64,000 bases of DNA from Nitrospiraceae bacterium (GTDB lineage: Bacteria; Nitrospirota; Nitrospiria; Nitrospirales; Nitrospiraceae). The notes under the pieces were generated by a model. The model made no database searches. It had not been told where the DNA came from and saw nothing but the letters and a program-made list of their open reading frames with translations. Numbering within the stretch: position 1 is the stretch's first letter; each line of letters opens with the position of its first letter. Position numbers and translations under genes: made by a program. Below are positions 16,437-25,930 of this stretch, piece after piece. Location of the stretch: the NCBI GenBank assembly GCA_014534095.1, contig JACVSD010000001.1:5262-69261 (forward strand). Direction: 5' to 3'.

Positions 16437-18133
16437 GGGGCGCTCCGTACCACAGAAGGGGCGAGGTCGTCTGGGTGACGGACGCGGTGTGCCATAGACG
16501 GCACAGTGCCGGCGCCAGCCGGTTCGTCGGGTATCAGCGCGTCATGAGCCGCCACCGGGACGACATGGGTAATCCGGGCGACCAGAGGGTCGACGCCTGA
16601 ACGGACCACGTTATACAAGTGCATGGGGAATATCCCGAAGCCGATGCTGACGGAAATCATGATGAGCAAGGGCATCCGATCAACGATCGAGACCGCATCG
16701 TGCGAGTGGCTGTACTTTTGGTCCATCGGTCCATAGAAGAGACCGCGCATCATCTTGAACAAGTAGGCCATCGTGAGCACGATGCCCAATACCGCCACGA
16801 TAACCTGCAGCGGGTACTTGTTCCAGCTGCCCACGATGATCATAATTTCGGCGATGAAGTTGACGGTGCCCGGCATACCCACCGATGCCATGCAGCCGAC
16901 CACAAAACACACAGAGATGAACGGCATTTTGTTCGATAGTCCGCCGAGCGACGGAATGTCGCGCGTATGCGTCTGGTCATAGACCCATCCGGCCATGGCG
17001 AAGAGCATGCCGGTCGCCATGGCGTGGGCGAACATATAAATGACGGCGCCGCTGAGGCTGATATAGTCCAAGGCCGCCATGCCGAGAAACACATAGCCCA
17101 TGTGGCTGGAACTCGAATACCCGATGACGTATTTCGTGTCCTTGGCATAAAAGGCCACGAAGCCGCCGTAGATGATGCTGAACATGCACAAGACGGCGGC
17201 GATCGGCATCAGCTCTCTGGTCGTCTCCGGCAGGATTTCAAAAGCCACCCGGATGATGGAAAAGTGGCCCAACTTCATGAGAACGCCCGCATGCAGCATG
17301 CTGGTGGCGGCCGGCGCGGCGGCGTGGCCGACTGGTGACCAGGAGTGCAAGGGCCATAGGGGGGCGATGGACGCAAACCCGAAGAAGATTAAGATCCAGA
17401 CAATTTTATCGAGGGTGGTGCCCAGCACCGGAATGTGCATGAGGTTCGACTGCTCGCGAAGCGCCAGAATGTCAAAGGTATTCAGTCCTGAAAACTTATA
17501 GATTAGGAGGATGCCCATAAGGGCCGCCACGGCGAAGGCGGAGAGAAAGAGGACCAACTTCATCGCCGCATATTCCTTACTGTTCGCACCGAAGTTTTTG
17601 ATGAAGCCGATGGAGTCCCGAAGCCGCAACCCTTCCGGATCCGTCATTTCCAGGTACTTTTTCGTGTGGCTACCCCACATGCCGAGCAGGAGGTACATGG
17701 GAATGACCGACATCTCATAAAAGAAATAGAGGAAGAAGAGGTCCAGCGACATAAACACGCCGATCGTCGCGGCGGCCAGAATCAGTAACCAGATATAAAA
17801 CTCCTTGGTTCTGTCTTTGATGTGCCAAGACACAAAGATGCCGGCGAACAGTAAGATCGAGGATGCCAGGACGAGAGGGGTGCCGATGCCATCGACACCG
17901 AGATACAAGGAGATGCCTAGTTGCTTGGACCACTCATACCGCTGAATGAACTGGAACCCTCCTCTCATGGGGTCGTATGCATAGAAGAGATATACGGACG
18001 CGATGAGCGAGATCAGGGCGGCGCTCGCTGCGATGCCCCGAACAAGGAGGGGTTGCCGGTTGGACACAAAGATGAGGGCCAGTGCCCCGGCAAAAGGAGC
18101 AAACAGGATGTACAGCAGCGCGTACTCACCCAT
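16433..18133 (-). CDS. nuoM: NADH-quinone oxidoreductase subunit M, second (divergent) copy
   Basis: A 566-residue antiporter-like subunit, longer than usual NuoM (about 500). It lies between the other nuoM and nuoN. The channel Glu is kept (FFYEMSVIPMY), as are the Lys of AGVLMKLGHF and the Glu of NFIAEIMII. The central lysine of the canonical FAVKxPxxPxHxW block is replaced: here it reads FASIAPLWPLHSW, with Ile at about residue 256. A loop of about 30 residues (ending FIKNFGANSKEYAAMK) is inserted after the TM5 region. The start is ATG 18133, 5 nt after the stop of the other nuoM. Confidence 0.93.
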   Translation of the reverse strand: MGEYALLYILFAPFAGALALIFVSNRQPLLVRGIAASAALISLIASVYLFYAYDPMRGGFQFIQRYEWSKQLGISLYLGVDGIGTPLVLASSILLFAGIFVSWHIKDRTKEFYIWLLILAAATIGVFMSLDLFFLYFFYEMSVIPMYLLLGMWGSHTKKYLEMTDPEGLRLRDSIGFIKNFGANSKEYAAMKLVLFLSAFAVAALMGILLIYKFSGLNTFDILALREQSNLMHIPVLGTTLDKIVWILIFFGFASIAPLWPLHSWSPVGHAAAPAATSMLHAGVLMKLGHFSIIRVAFEILPETTRELMPIAAVLCMFSIIYGGFVAFYAKDTKYVIGYSSSSHMGYVFLGMAALDYISLSGAVIYMFAHAMATGMLFAMAGWVYDQTHTRDIPSLGGLSNKMPFISVCFVVGCMASVGMPGTVNFIAEIMIIVGSWNKYPLQVIVAVLGIVLTMAYLFKMMRGLFYGPMDQKYSHSHDAVSIVDRMPLLIMISVSIGFGIFPMHLYNVVRSGVDPLVARITHVVPVAAHDALIPDEPAGAGTVPSMAHRVRHPDDLAPSVVRSAP

Positions 18134-18138
18134 GGGTC

Positions 18139-19695
18139 TTAATGTCCTTCTCGGGTGGGCCGGTCCACAACCGCCACGGTCCCGTGATGAAGCCGGTCGA
18201 CCAGCGCCTGCACCGACCCGTTTATGATTCTCAAGAACGGCGAGGGATAAATCCCGATCCAGAGAATCATGACGGAGAGGGAGACGGCAATGACGACTTC
18301 TCGCATGTGGAGGTCGCTCATGGTGTCCTTTACCGCCTTCCCAAGCGGCCCGAGCATCGCGCGTTCGTAATACCACAGGAAATAGGCGGCGCCGAAGATC
18401 ACGCCGAGCACGGCCACCGCGCCGAACCACCAGGTCGCTTTGAAAGCCCCCAGAAGGATGAGGAACTCGCCGACGAAGCCATTGGTCCCGGGAAGCCCGA
18501 TCGACGCCAATCCGATGAGCAGAAAGAAACTGGCCAGCAACGGCGTTTGCGTTGCCATGCCGCCGAAGGCGGACAGGTGGGTCGTGTGCTGGCGGGCGTA
18601 TAAAAAACCCGCAATGAAAAAGAGGCCCGCCGTGCTGAAGCCGAGATTGATCATCGTCAACAGGCTTCCTTGGAGGCCTTGAAAGTTGAGGGCAAAGAGC
18701 CCGACCACAACGAAGCCGAGGTGGCTGATACTGCTGTAAGCCAGAAGCCGCCTGAAATCATGCTGTACCAAGGCCATCCAGGCGCCGTAGAGGATGGCGC
18801 ACAGGCCAAGACCCACGACGGTCATCACCACCGTCTCGCTCTTGGCGGCGTCCGGGAGCAAGGGAATACTGAAGCGCATGAACCCGAAGGTGCCGAGTTT
18901 CAGTCCGGCCAACACGACGGCCATGCCGATGGGGCCTTCCAGCAGCGCATCCGCGAGCCAGGTATGGAAAGGAAACACCGGGGCCTTGAAGGCAAATCCC
19001 AGAAACATCAGCCAAAAAATCAAGATTTGCTGACCGAGGGGAATGGGCACTGTCAGCAGGTCCAGCAGGTCAAACGAATACATTTGATCGGTATGGTGCA
19101 GAGAGGCCCACTGATGGAAATTGATGTTGAGCAGCGCGATCCCGACCAGCATGAATACGCTGCCGAGGAGCGTGTAGAGGACAAACTTTAATGCCGCATA
19201 GTGCCGGTCCGCGCCACCGCCCCACAATTTGATCAAGAAATAGCTGGGAAGCAGCATGAGTTCCCAAAAGACGAAGAACAGGATCAGGTCCAAGGAAACG
19301 AACACCCCCATCGTGGTGGTTTCGAGTGCGAGCAGGCACATCATGTAGAGTTTTACTTGATGGCGAATCGTGTCCCATGAATAGATCACGACGAGCACCG
19401 CCAGGAACGCCGCGAGGCCGACAAAAAGGACGCTGATCCCGTCTACGCCGAGGTGATAACTGATTCCAAGGGCAGGGATCCATTGGACCCGTTCGACGAA
19501 CTGCATGGCCGCTGATTCAGGAATGAATCGCAGGAGGACAAAGATGGACAACGCGAGCTCGACCAGCGCGATCGTCAGCGCAGACGTGCGCACCAGATCC
19601 TCGTCCTCCAACAGCCAGAGGACCGTGGCACCGACCAGGGGAAGGAACAGGAGACAGGAGAGGACGGGAAAGCCCGCCGCAAGCTCTTCTAACAT
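18139..19695 (-). CDS. nuoM: NADH-quinone oxidoreductase subunit M, first (canonical) copy
   Basis: A 518-residue antiporter-like subunit of normal NuoM length. The channel residues are conserved: Glu in FFVFWELMLLPSY, Lys in GFAFKAPVFPFHTW, the AGLKLGTFGFMRF lysine and Glu in GFVGEFLILLG. The histidine of the usual LPDAH is Leu (LADAL). It sits 12 nt downstream of nuoL and just before the second nuoM, giving the L-M-M-N order of 2M complex I clusters. Confidence 0.95.
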   Translation of the reverse strand: MLEELAAGFPVLSCLLFLPLVGATVLWLLEDEDLVRTSALTIALVELALSIFVLLRFIPESAAMQFVERVQWIPALGISYHLGVDGISVLFVGLAAFLAVLVVIYSWDTIRHQVKLYMMCLLALETTTMGVFVSLDLILFFVFWELMLLPSYFLIKLWGGGADRHYAALKFVLYTLLGSVFMLVGIALLNINFHQWASLHHTDQMYSFDLLDLLTVPIPLGQQILIFWLMFLGFAFKAPVFPFHTWLADALLEGPIGMAVVLAGLKLGTFGFMRFSIPLLPDAAKSETVVMTVVGLGLCAILYGAWMALVQHDFRRLLAYSSISHLGFVVVGLFALNFQGLQGSLLTMINLGFSTAGLFFIAGFLYARQHTTHLSAFGGMATQTPLLASFFLLIGLASIGLPGTNGFVGEFLILLGAFKATWWFGAVAVLGVIFGAAYFLWYYERAMLGPLGKAVKDTMSDLHMREVVIAVSLSVMILWIGIYPSPFLRIINGSVQALVDRLHHGTVAVVDRPTREGH

Positions 19696-19707
19696 GACAT
19701 CCCGTGC

Positions 19708-21681
19708 CTACATCTGAAGAACAAATTGGACCGCCAGCGCCAGCAGAAAAAGACCGGCGATAATTATCGCAGCATAATGGTGCACCATCCCGCTTTGTAA
19801 CTTGCGACCTTCGCGGGCCGCGAGATGATTGCTGAGTCCGATGATATTTAGTCCGGCATAGATCACATGCTTTTCGATCCAGGTCGATGCGGCGGAGCCC
19901 CCCTCCGCCATATGACCGACGCCCCGCACAAGACCGTCGATGATGGTACGATCGAACCAATCCAGGAATTGACCCAGGCGTTTGGTCGGCTCGACGAAGA
20001 GCACATCGAAGAGTTCGTCGACATAGTATTTGTGCAGTAAGGTCCGGTACGCGCCCGAAAACTGCTGCGCCCAGCGGTCCGCGGTCCCCGGACTGATGCT
20101 GTACAGGTAATGGGCGAGGCCCCATCCCAAGAACGCTATTCCGGTTGCGACCATCATCAGCAACAGCACGAGGCCGGTGCTGGCGACATGCTCCCCGCCG
20201 GACCCTACCACGGGCGCCAGAAATCGATGCAGCCACCCATGTTCGGGTGGGAACCCGAGTGCCCCCCCGAGGAGGGAGAGCAGCCCCAACGCCATGAGGG
20301 GTCCGACCATCACCATGGGAGACTCATGGACATGCTCTTCGGCGTGGTGATCCATACGGGAGGGTCCGTAGAATGTCAGATAGGTCAAGCGGAACATGTA
20401 AAAGGAGGTCAACAGGGCGCCGACGGCCGCCATCCCGTACAAGAGATAGTGATGGTGGGTAAAGGCGTGAGCCATAATTTCATCTTTACTCCAGAACCCC
20501 GCCAACGGCGGAATGCCGGCAATGGCGACCGTCCCAATGAGGAACAGCTTATAGGTCCAGGGAATCTTCGCCGCCAGCCCTCCCATTTTCCGAATGTCTT
20601 GCTCGCCGGACAGAGCATGGATCACCGATCCGGCTGAGAGGAAGAGAAGCGCCTTGAAAAAGGCGTGCGTCATGAGATGAAAGACGGCGGCAGTGTAGGC
20701 CCCAATGCCAACCCCCAGGAACATGTAGCCCAACTGGCTCACGGTTGAATAGGCCAGAACCCGCTTAATGTCCGTCTGGACCAGACCAATCGTCGCGGCA
20801 AACAAGGCGGTACACCCGCCGATCAGGCCGACGATCCCCATGGCGCTGGGCGAGAGGTCAAAGATGGCGTGGTTGCGGACGATCATGTACACGCCAGCCG
20901 TCACCATAGTGGCCGCATGAATCAGGGCGCTAACGGGCGTCGGGCCTTCCATGGCATCCGGCAGCCACGTATAGAGCGGCAGTTGGGCCGACTTGCCGAC
21001 CGCGCCGACCAAGAGGCAGAGCGCGATCGCCGTTGCCATCTCGGGCGACAGCTGGCCGGCCTGCGCGAAGACTTTGGTGTAATCGAGCGTCCCGAAGTTG
21101 ACGAAGACCAGGAAGATGGCAAGTAGGAATCCGGCATCCCCGATTCGATTGACCACGAACGCCTTGGTCGCCGCTTTGGCAGCGGACACCTTATCGTAGT
21201 AATAGCCGATGAGCAGGTACGAGCAAAGTCCGACGCCCTCCCATCCGATAAAGAGCACGAGGTAGTTGTTCCCCATCACCAGGAGCAGCATGGAGACCAT
21301 GAACAGATTCATGTAGGTGAAGAAGCGCGTAAACCCCGCTTCGCCGTGCATGTATCCCACTGAGTAGACATGGATCAGAAATCCGACTCCCGTGACGACG
21401 AGCAGCATGACGCAGGTCAGAGGATCCACCAGGAAGGCCAGATTGACGTGAAGATCGCCGCCGAAGATCCATTGGTAGGCAATGACTTCCCGCGAGACCC
21501 CTGTCCGTAGGATCGAGATAAAGACGGCGATCGAACAGAGAAACGACAGACCGACCGATCCCCAGGCGAGGCGGTGGGCCATCTCGTGCGAATACCGGCT
21601 TCCCAGAAGGCCATTGGCCAGGACGGCCAAGAGGGGGAATACTGGAATGAGTTTGATGAGGAGATCGCTTAAGTCCGACAC
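19708..21681 (-). CDS. nuoL: NADH-quinone oxidoreductase subunit L
   Basis: A 657-residue distal antiporter-like subunit, about 45 residues longer than E. coli NuoL (613). Channel residues are intact: Glu in FIGWEGVGLCSYLL, Lys in VGKSAQLPLYTWLPDAM and Lys in GFWSKDEIMAH. The C-terminal part (about 500-657) should form the long lateral helix HL along the membrane arm and its anchoring segment. An elongated HL is expected where an extra NuoM lengthens the arm. It follows nuoK with a 1-nt gap. Confidence 0.95.
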   Translation of the reverse strand: MSDLSDLLIKLIPVFPLLAVLANGLLGSRYSHEMAHRLAWGSVGLSFLCSIAVFISILRTGVSREVIAYQWIFGGDLHVNLAFLVDPLTCVMLLVVTGVGFLIHVYSVGYMHGEAGFTRFFTYMNLFMVSMLLLVMGNNYLVLFIGWEGVGLCSYLLIGYYYDKVSAAKAATKAFVVNRIGDAGFLLAIFLVFVNFGTLDYTKVFAQAGQLSPEMATAIALCLLVGAVGKSAQLPLYTWLPDAMEGPTPVSALIHAATMVTAGVYMIVRNHAIFDLSPSAMGIVGLIGGCTALFAATIGLVQTDIKRVLAYSTVSQLGYMFLGVGIGAYTAAVFHLMTHAFFKALLFLSAGSVIHALSGEQDIRKMGGLAAKIPWTYKLFLIGTVAIAGIPPLAGFWSKDEIMAHAFTHHHYLLYGMAAVGALLTSFYMFRLTYLTFYGPSRMDHHAEEHVHESPMVMVGPLMALGLLSLLGGALGFPPEHGWLHRFLAPVVGSGGEHVASTGLVLLLMMVATGIAFLGWGLAHYLYSISPGTADRWAQQFSGAYRTLLHKYYVDELFDVLFVEPTKRLGQFLDWFDRTIIDGLVRGVGHMAEGGSAASTWIEKHVIYAGLNIIGLSNHLAAREGRKLQSGMVHHYAAIIIAGLFLLALAVQFVLQM

Positions 21682-21682
21682 G

Positions 21683-21985
21683 TTACCATTTCAACAGGTT
21701 CATTTCGTCCACGTTCGTGGAGATCTTGCCTCGGAATACGACAATGATGATCGCCAGGCCGATCGCCGCTTCGCCGGCGGCAATGGCAATGACGAACAAG
21801 GCGACCAGCTGGCCTGCCATGGATTCCAGATAATGGGAGAACGCGACCAAATTGATGTTGGCGGCGTTCAACATGATCTCAACCGACATCAAGACGATGA
21901 TGAAATTGCGCCGGATCAACACGCCCAGCAACCCCGTGAGGAAGAGCACGGTACTCACGACCACGTAGGCGGCAAGCGGAATCAT
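21683..21985 (-). CDS. nuoK: NADH-quinone oxidoreductase subunit K
   Basis: A 100-residue membrane subunit with three helices. The two buried glutamates of the E-channel are present in IVLMSVEIMLNAANINLV and AIAAGEAAIGLAIII. Length and motif order are standard. It lies between nuoJ and nuoL, with 1 to 3 nt gaps, so translation is likely coupled. Confidence 0.97.
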   Translation of the reverse strand: MIPLAAYVVVSTVLFLTGLLGVLIRRNFIIVLMSVEIMLNAANINLVAFSHYLESMAGQLVALFVIAIAAGEAAIGLAIIIVVFRGKISTNVDEMNLLKW

Positions 21986-21988
21986 GGT

Positions 21989-22510
21989 CTAGGGCTTCCT
22001 TGCCTCAATCGGCTTGGGCGTTTTGGCCAGCACGATGGCACCGATAATGGCGCCTAAGAGAAAGATGCCGACGATCTCGAATTGCAGGAGATAGTCGCTG
22101 AACATTTTGATCCCGATGGCCACGGTGTTGCCATCCTGGAGCACCGCCACCGTCGGCGCGTCGCCTTTGGCGCCGGCGAAGGGAGAGCGCAACAGGAGAA
22201 AGAGGATATAGGAGGCGCCCAACACCGCAGGAACCAGAAAGTACGCAAATGACGAGTGCACATACCGTTCGTCGGTCTTCAGGTTTAGCAGCATGAGGAC
22301 AAACAAATAGAGGACCAGAATAGCGCCGGCATAGACGATGACTTGCACGGCCCATAAGAACTCGGCGTTGAGCAAGACGAAGAGGCCGGACACATGGAGC
22401 AACAGGGCGAGCAGCGCCAAGCCGCAGTGGACAGGATTTTTCAAGGCCACCGTCAGGACCGCTGCGGCCATACTGACCAGTGCAAAATAGCTAAAGAACA
22501 GCGCCACCAT
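21989..22510 (-). CDS. nuoJ: NADH-quinone oxidoreductase subunit J
   Basis: A 173-residue membrane subunit with five helices. The conserved QVIVYAGAILVLYLFVLML block of TM3 is present and follows the ALLLHVSGLFVLLNAEFLW segment. Standard in length. It sits between nuoI and nuoK. Confidence 0.96.
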   Translation of the reverse strand: MVALFFSYFALVSMAAAVLTVALKNPVHCGLALLALLLHVSGLFVLLNAEFLWAVQVIVYAGAILVLYLFVLMLLNLKTDERYVHSSFAYFLVPAVLGASYILFLLLRSPFAGAKGDAPTVAVLQDGNTVAIGIKMFSDYLLQFEIVGIFLLGAIIGAIVLAKTPKPIEARKP

Positions 22511-22519
22511 GTCGTCGGC

Positions 22520-23107
22520 TCAGCTTAAATGCTTGGGAGGCGGTTGCGTCGGCTTGAGCACCGATTGCGGAAAGTAGTATCGGTACTCGCGACTCTCGTC
22601 GGCATTCTTTTCCTGATTATGGGCATACAGATATTTTTTCGCGTCATCGAGATGACGCTCGCCGATGTCGTAGAGCCGCTTCTTGTCGAAGAGCAGAGTG
22701 CGCTTATCGTGGGTGGAATACTCGTACATCTTGGTCATCGCGAGCGCGTTGACCGGACAGGCTTCGACGCAGTAGCCGCAAAACACGCATTTCGTGACGT
22801 CGATGTAAAATTCACTGGCATAGCGTTGCAGCGGACGCGTCTTGTCTTCTTCGCTCACTACCTTGATGCAATGGGAGGGACAAGCCGCTTCGCAGAGGTC
22901 GCAACCGACGCACCGCTCGCGGCCGTCATCGTATCGCAAGAGGCCGAGGGCGCCGCGATGCGTGTCAGGAATGGTGCGTTTCTCGCGCGGATACTGAAAG
23001 GTCACCGGACGATGAAACATGTGCTTGAACGTCACCTTCATCGCGTCCCAAATCTCATAGAACAACGCGGCCTGTAACACTTTCTTTGTAAGGGCGGTGA
23101 CGCGCAT
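22520..23107 (-). CDS. nuoI: NADH-quinone oxidoreductase subunit I
   Basis: A 195-residue peripheral-arm subunit with two [4Fe-4S] motifs, CVGCDLCEAACPSHC and CVFCGYCVEACP, which bind clusters N6a and N6b on the path to N2. The N-terminal amphipathic helix and the FQYPREKRTIPDTHRG segment are typical. In most operons nuoH precedes nuoI; here nuoG ends 41 nt upstream and no nuoH is present. Confidence 0.96.
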   Translation of the reverse strand: MRVTALTKKVLQAALFYEIWDAMKVTFKHMFHRPVTFQYPREKRTIPDTHRGALGLLRYDDGRERCVGCDLCEAACPSHCIKVVSEEDKTRPLQRYASEFYIDVTKCVFCGYCVEACPVNALAMTKMYEYSTHDKRTLLFDKKRLYDIGERHLDDAKKYLYAHNQEKNADESREYRYYFPQSVLKPTQPPPKHLS

Positions 23108-23148
23108 CGCTGTCTCCTGCTCACCGGCGGGCGAGCATACACATCCTT

Positions 23149-25839
23149 CTAGGCAGCTTCAATGGTGACCCATGTTTGCTTGAAGGCCGGGACCCCGGTG
23201 ACGGCATCCACTGACAAGCTCATCAAGTCTTTCACCGGAGGATCGTTAAAATGTTCCGGGAAAAAGCAGGTGTCCGGGGCGACCGAGGCATCCGGCCGTA
23301 CATCCATATGAAGCGAGCCGCGATCCGAGGTCACGCGCACCTTGCCCCCGTCTTTGAGGCCCAAGCGTTCCAAATCCCCCGGGTTCATCTGTAGCTTACC
23401 GTTGTTCGGAGCGATCTTGATCAGGCCCGGTGCCTCCGTGGAGAGTTTGCCGGAATGCACCAACACCTGGCCCATCACCAGGGCAAAAGGTCGCGTCGTC
23501 TCGGACACCGGTGCCTGTCCATAACGGGCGCCTACTTCACCCGCATACTCGTTGGCCAGGTACTGATCGGGGGTCGGCGTGACTTTCCTTGGCTGCCCCA
23601 GGTTGTAGTAGCCGGGGAGCAGCTTCATGATTTCGCTTTGGATATCGTTGGGCGATTGGTACTCCCAATGGCGGCCTAGGGCATTGGCCAACGACGTCAT
23701 AATGTGCCAATCGGGTAAGCTCTCACCAACGGGGTCCATGGCCTGGCGCACGCGTAGCACGCGGCCTTCTAAATTGGTAAAGGTGCCGTCCTTTTCTGCG
23801 TAGGTCGAAGCCGGCAGGACGAAATGGGCTTGGCGGGCCGTATCGGTCAAGAACGGGTCCTGGACCACGAGCAACTCGAGGCGGTCCAGGGCTGTGCGGA
23901 CGTCAGCCGACGCTGGCAGCGTCCCCAGCGGGTTTTCCCCAATGACGTACAGGGCCTTGATCTGACCGGTCTGACATCGTCTAATGATCTCCATAAGATG
24001 GGCGCCGTCATTAGCTTGAGGAAGAGGCATGTCCCAGGCCTTCGCGAACCGTTCCCGTGCCGCACCATCATCAAACCGAGCCTGCCCCGGCAGGAATTCC
24101 GGGGCCACCCCCATATCAACGGCACCTTGCTCGTTTGCTTCTTCCGTGAGTGTGTTCACGCCGCAGCCTCGTTGGCCCAACTTTCCGGTGATCCACGCCA
24201 GGTCGATGAGTTTGAGGACGTTGTGATAGCCGTTTGGTCTTCGGACGATGCCTTCCGCGCACACAATGATGGAACGCGGCGCTTCGGCGAAGATGGCCGC
24301 AACTTCATTGAAGGTCTCTTTCGACAGGCCGGTCCGGGCGGCCAATTGCTCAAGCGACAGCCCGGCTACGGCCGCTTTCAATGCCGCATAGGCTCGGGGA
24401 TGCTGTTGCGTCACGGTGTCGTCGACGAGATCCTGGTCAATCGTAGCTTTGACGAGTCCCTCGATGACCAGCCCTTCAGTACCCGGCTTGATGATAAAGG
24501 GATGCGAGGCCAGCTTGGCCATGTTCGTGACGGCCGCATCAAAGGTAACTACCTGTGCCTTGTATACGCGGATGGCTTCTTTAATGCGTACGGCAGTCAG
24601 TGGATTGGTTTCGGTGATGTTCGACCCGATGAGCAGCACGGCTTTGGCTTTCGTCAGGTCTTCCCAGTCGTTCGGCGTTCGCCCGAGCCCCATCGCGCGT
24701 TTGGAGGCATGGACATAATTGAGGTGACCGTAGCGGGCGCTGCTGTCCAGTTGGTTGGTTCCGAACACGCCCCGCATGAGTTTCTGAAACAGGTACAGCT
24801 CTTCGTTGGTGCAGCGGGCGGTGATCAGCCCGGCAATGGCGTTGGCGCCGTGCTTCTGCTTAACCTCGGTGAAGCGATCTACCAGGCGATGCATCGTTTC
24901 CAGCCAGGGCTTCTCGACCAGCCGGTTACCTTCACGGACCAGCGGCTGTTGTAAGCGCGTCTGGCTGTCCAAATACTCGAAGCCAAAGCGGCCGCGCACG
25001 CATAGCCCGCCATGCCCCTTGGCCGTGTCCGAGCGATCCCCCCATTTGTTCTTCCAGGACAAGGGCGACGTCACCCGAATGACTTCGGCGTCTTTGGTTT
25101 CCAGGTACATCTGGCAGCCGTCCCCGCAGTAATTGCAGGTCGTGGTCGTCTTCTTCATCTGCCACGGCTTGTAGAGATATTTCGAGAACTTGTTCGTGAT
25201 GGCGCCAACCGGACAGACCGCCAGGCAGTCACCGCAAAACTCGCACGCCAGCGGCAGATCGCCTTTCGCCACGACTTGATTGAACCCGCCTTTCTTCATG
25301 AACTGCAGGGCATCGATCATGAGCACGTCTTTACAAACGTTGATGCATTCGGCGCAGGCAATGCACCGGTTCATGTTGAAATCCAGGACGATGCTACGGG
25401 TGTCCTCGGGGATGAACTTTTGCTTGGCGTTAGCCAGATTGGTCACGCCATGTTGGAAGGCCATGTCCTGCAGTTCGCAATGGCCGTCCGCGTCGCAGAC
25501 GGGACAGTCGAGCGGATGGACCGAGAGGTGTTTCTCGACGGCTTTCTTGCGGGCTAGGAAGAGATCGTCCCCTTCCGTACGGATCACCATGCCGGCGGAA
25601 GCTTTGGCGGTGCAGGATCGCACCGGCGCCTTTTTCCCTTCCTGCATGACCAGGCACATACCGCAGGAGCCGAACGGATCGAAGGTGTAGTGGTAACACA
25701 TCGCCGGAACAATCTTCCCGGTGCTCGAGATGACATCGTAGAGTGACACCCCGTCCTTCGCGGTGACCGCTTTCCCATCAATGTTCAACTCAATCGTCGT
25801 CGCTTCGATGTCCGGATTAGTCGCTGGCTTCAGTCCCAT
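23149..25839 (-). CDS. nuoG: NADH-quinone oxidoreductase subunit G, formate-dehydrogenase-like type
   Basis: An 896-residue iron-sulfur/molybdopterin-fold subunit. In order: a [2Fe-2S] motif (C...CGMC...C, to about 100), the N5 motif HPLDCPVCDADGHC, two complete 4Fe-4S motifs (CIACAECINVCKD and CEFCGDCLAVCP), the N7 motif CNYCGDGC with a later C, and the full molybdopterin oxidoreductase domains. Canonical NuoG has only one cluster in the ferredoxin-like pair, so this protein has one extra. The pattern and the block RCTNEELYLFQKLMRGVFGT resemble formate dehydrogenase alpha chains. At the FDH catalytic Sec/Cys there is Gly (DSSARYGH, near residue 371), so formate activity is not expected. GAGGAG precedes ATG 25839. 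Confidence 0.92.
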   Translation of the reverse strand: MGLKPATNPDIEATTIELNIDGKAVTAKDGVSLYDVISSTGKIVPAMCYHYTFDPFGSCGMCLVMQEGKKAPVRSCTAKASAGMVIRTEGDDLFLARKKAVEKHLSVHPLDCPVCDADGHCELQDMAFQHGVTNLANAKQKFIPEDTRSIVLDFNMNRCIACAECINVCKDVLMIDALQFMKKGGFNQVVAKGDLPLACEFCGDCLAVCPVGAITNKFSKYLYKPWQMKKTTTTCNYCGDGCQMYLETKDAEVIRVTSPLSWKNKWGDRSDTAKGHGGLCVRGRFGFEYLDSQTRLQQPLVREGNRLVEKPWLETMHRLVDRFTEVKQKHGANAIAGLITARCTNEELYLFQKLMRGVFGTNQLDSSARYGHLNYVHASKRAMGLGRTPNDWEDLTKAKAVLLIGSNITETNPLTAVRIKEAIRVYKAQVVTFDAAVTNMAKLASHPFIIKPGTEGLVIEGLVKATIDQDLVDDTVTQQHPRAYAALKAAVAGLSLEQLAARTGLSKETFNEVAAIFAEAPRSIIVCAEGIVRRPNGYHNVLKLIDLAWITGKLGQRGCGVNTLTEEANEQGAVDMGVAPEFLPGQARFDDGAARERFAKAWDMPLPQANDGAHLMEIIRRCQTGQIKALYVIGENPLGTLPASADVRTALDRLELLVVQDPFLTDTARQAHFVLPASTYAEKDGTFTNLEGRVLRVRQAMDPVGESLPDWHIMTSLANALGRHWEYQSPNDIQSEIMKLLPGYYNLGQPRKVTPTPDQYLANEYAGEVGARYGQAPVSETTRPFALVMGQVLVHSGKLSTEAPGLIKIAPNNGKLQMNPGDLERLGLKDGGKVRVTSDRGSLHMDVRPDASVAPDTCFFPEHFNDPPVKDLMSLSVDAVTGVPAFKQTWVTIEAA

Positions 25840-25930
25840 GATCTCCTCAGTGCAAAATGAAAAATGAGAAGTAATGCCATGCGCCCCATTTGTCACTCTG
25901 CCCGCGTGTCACGTTCCCACGTCGTGAATC

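Noticed and set aside
23108..23148. Search for a nuoH remnant between nuoG and nuoI
   Set aside because: Only 41 bp lie there and no NuoH motif (such as GPNRVGP) was found in any frame of the window.
23824..24954. 376-codon open frame on the plus strand within nuoG
   Set aside because: It is antisense to clearly conserved nuoG; open frames opposite GC-rich coding sequence are common, and it has no ribosome-binding site or recognisable domain.
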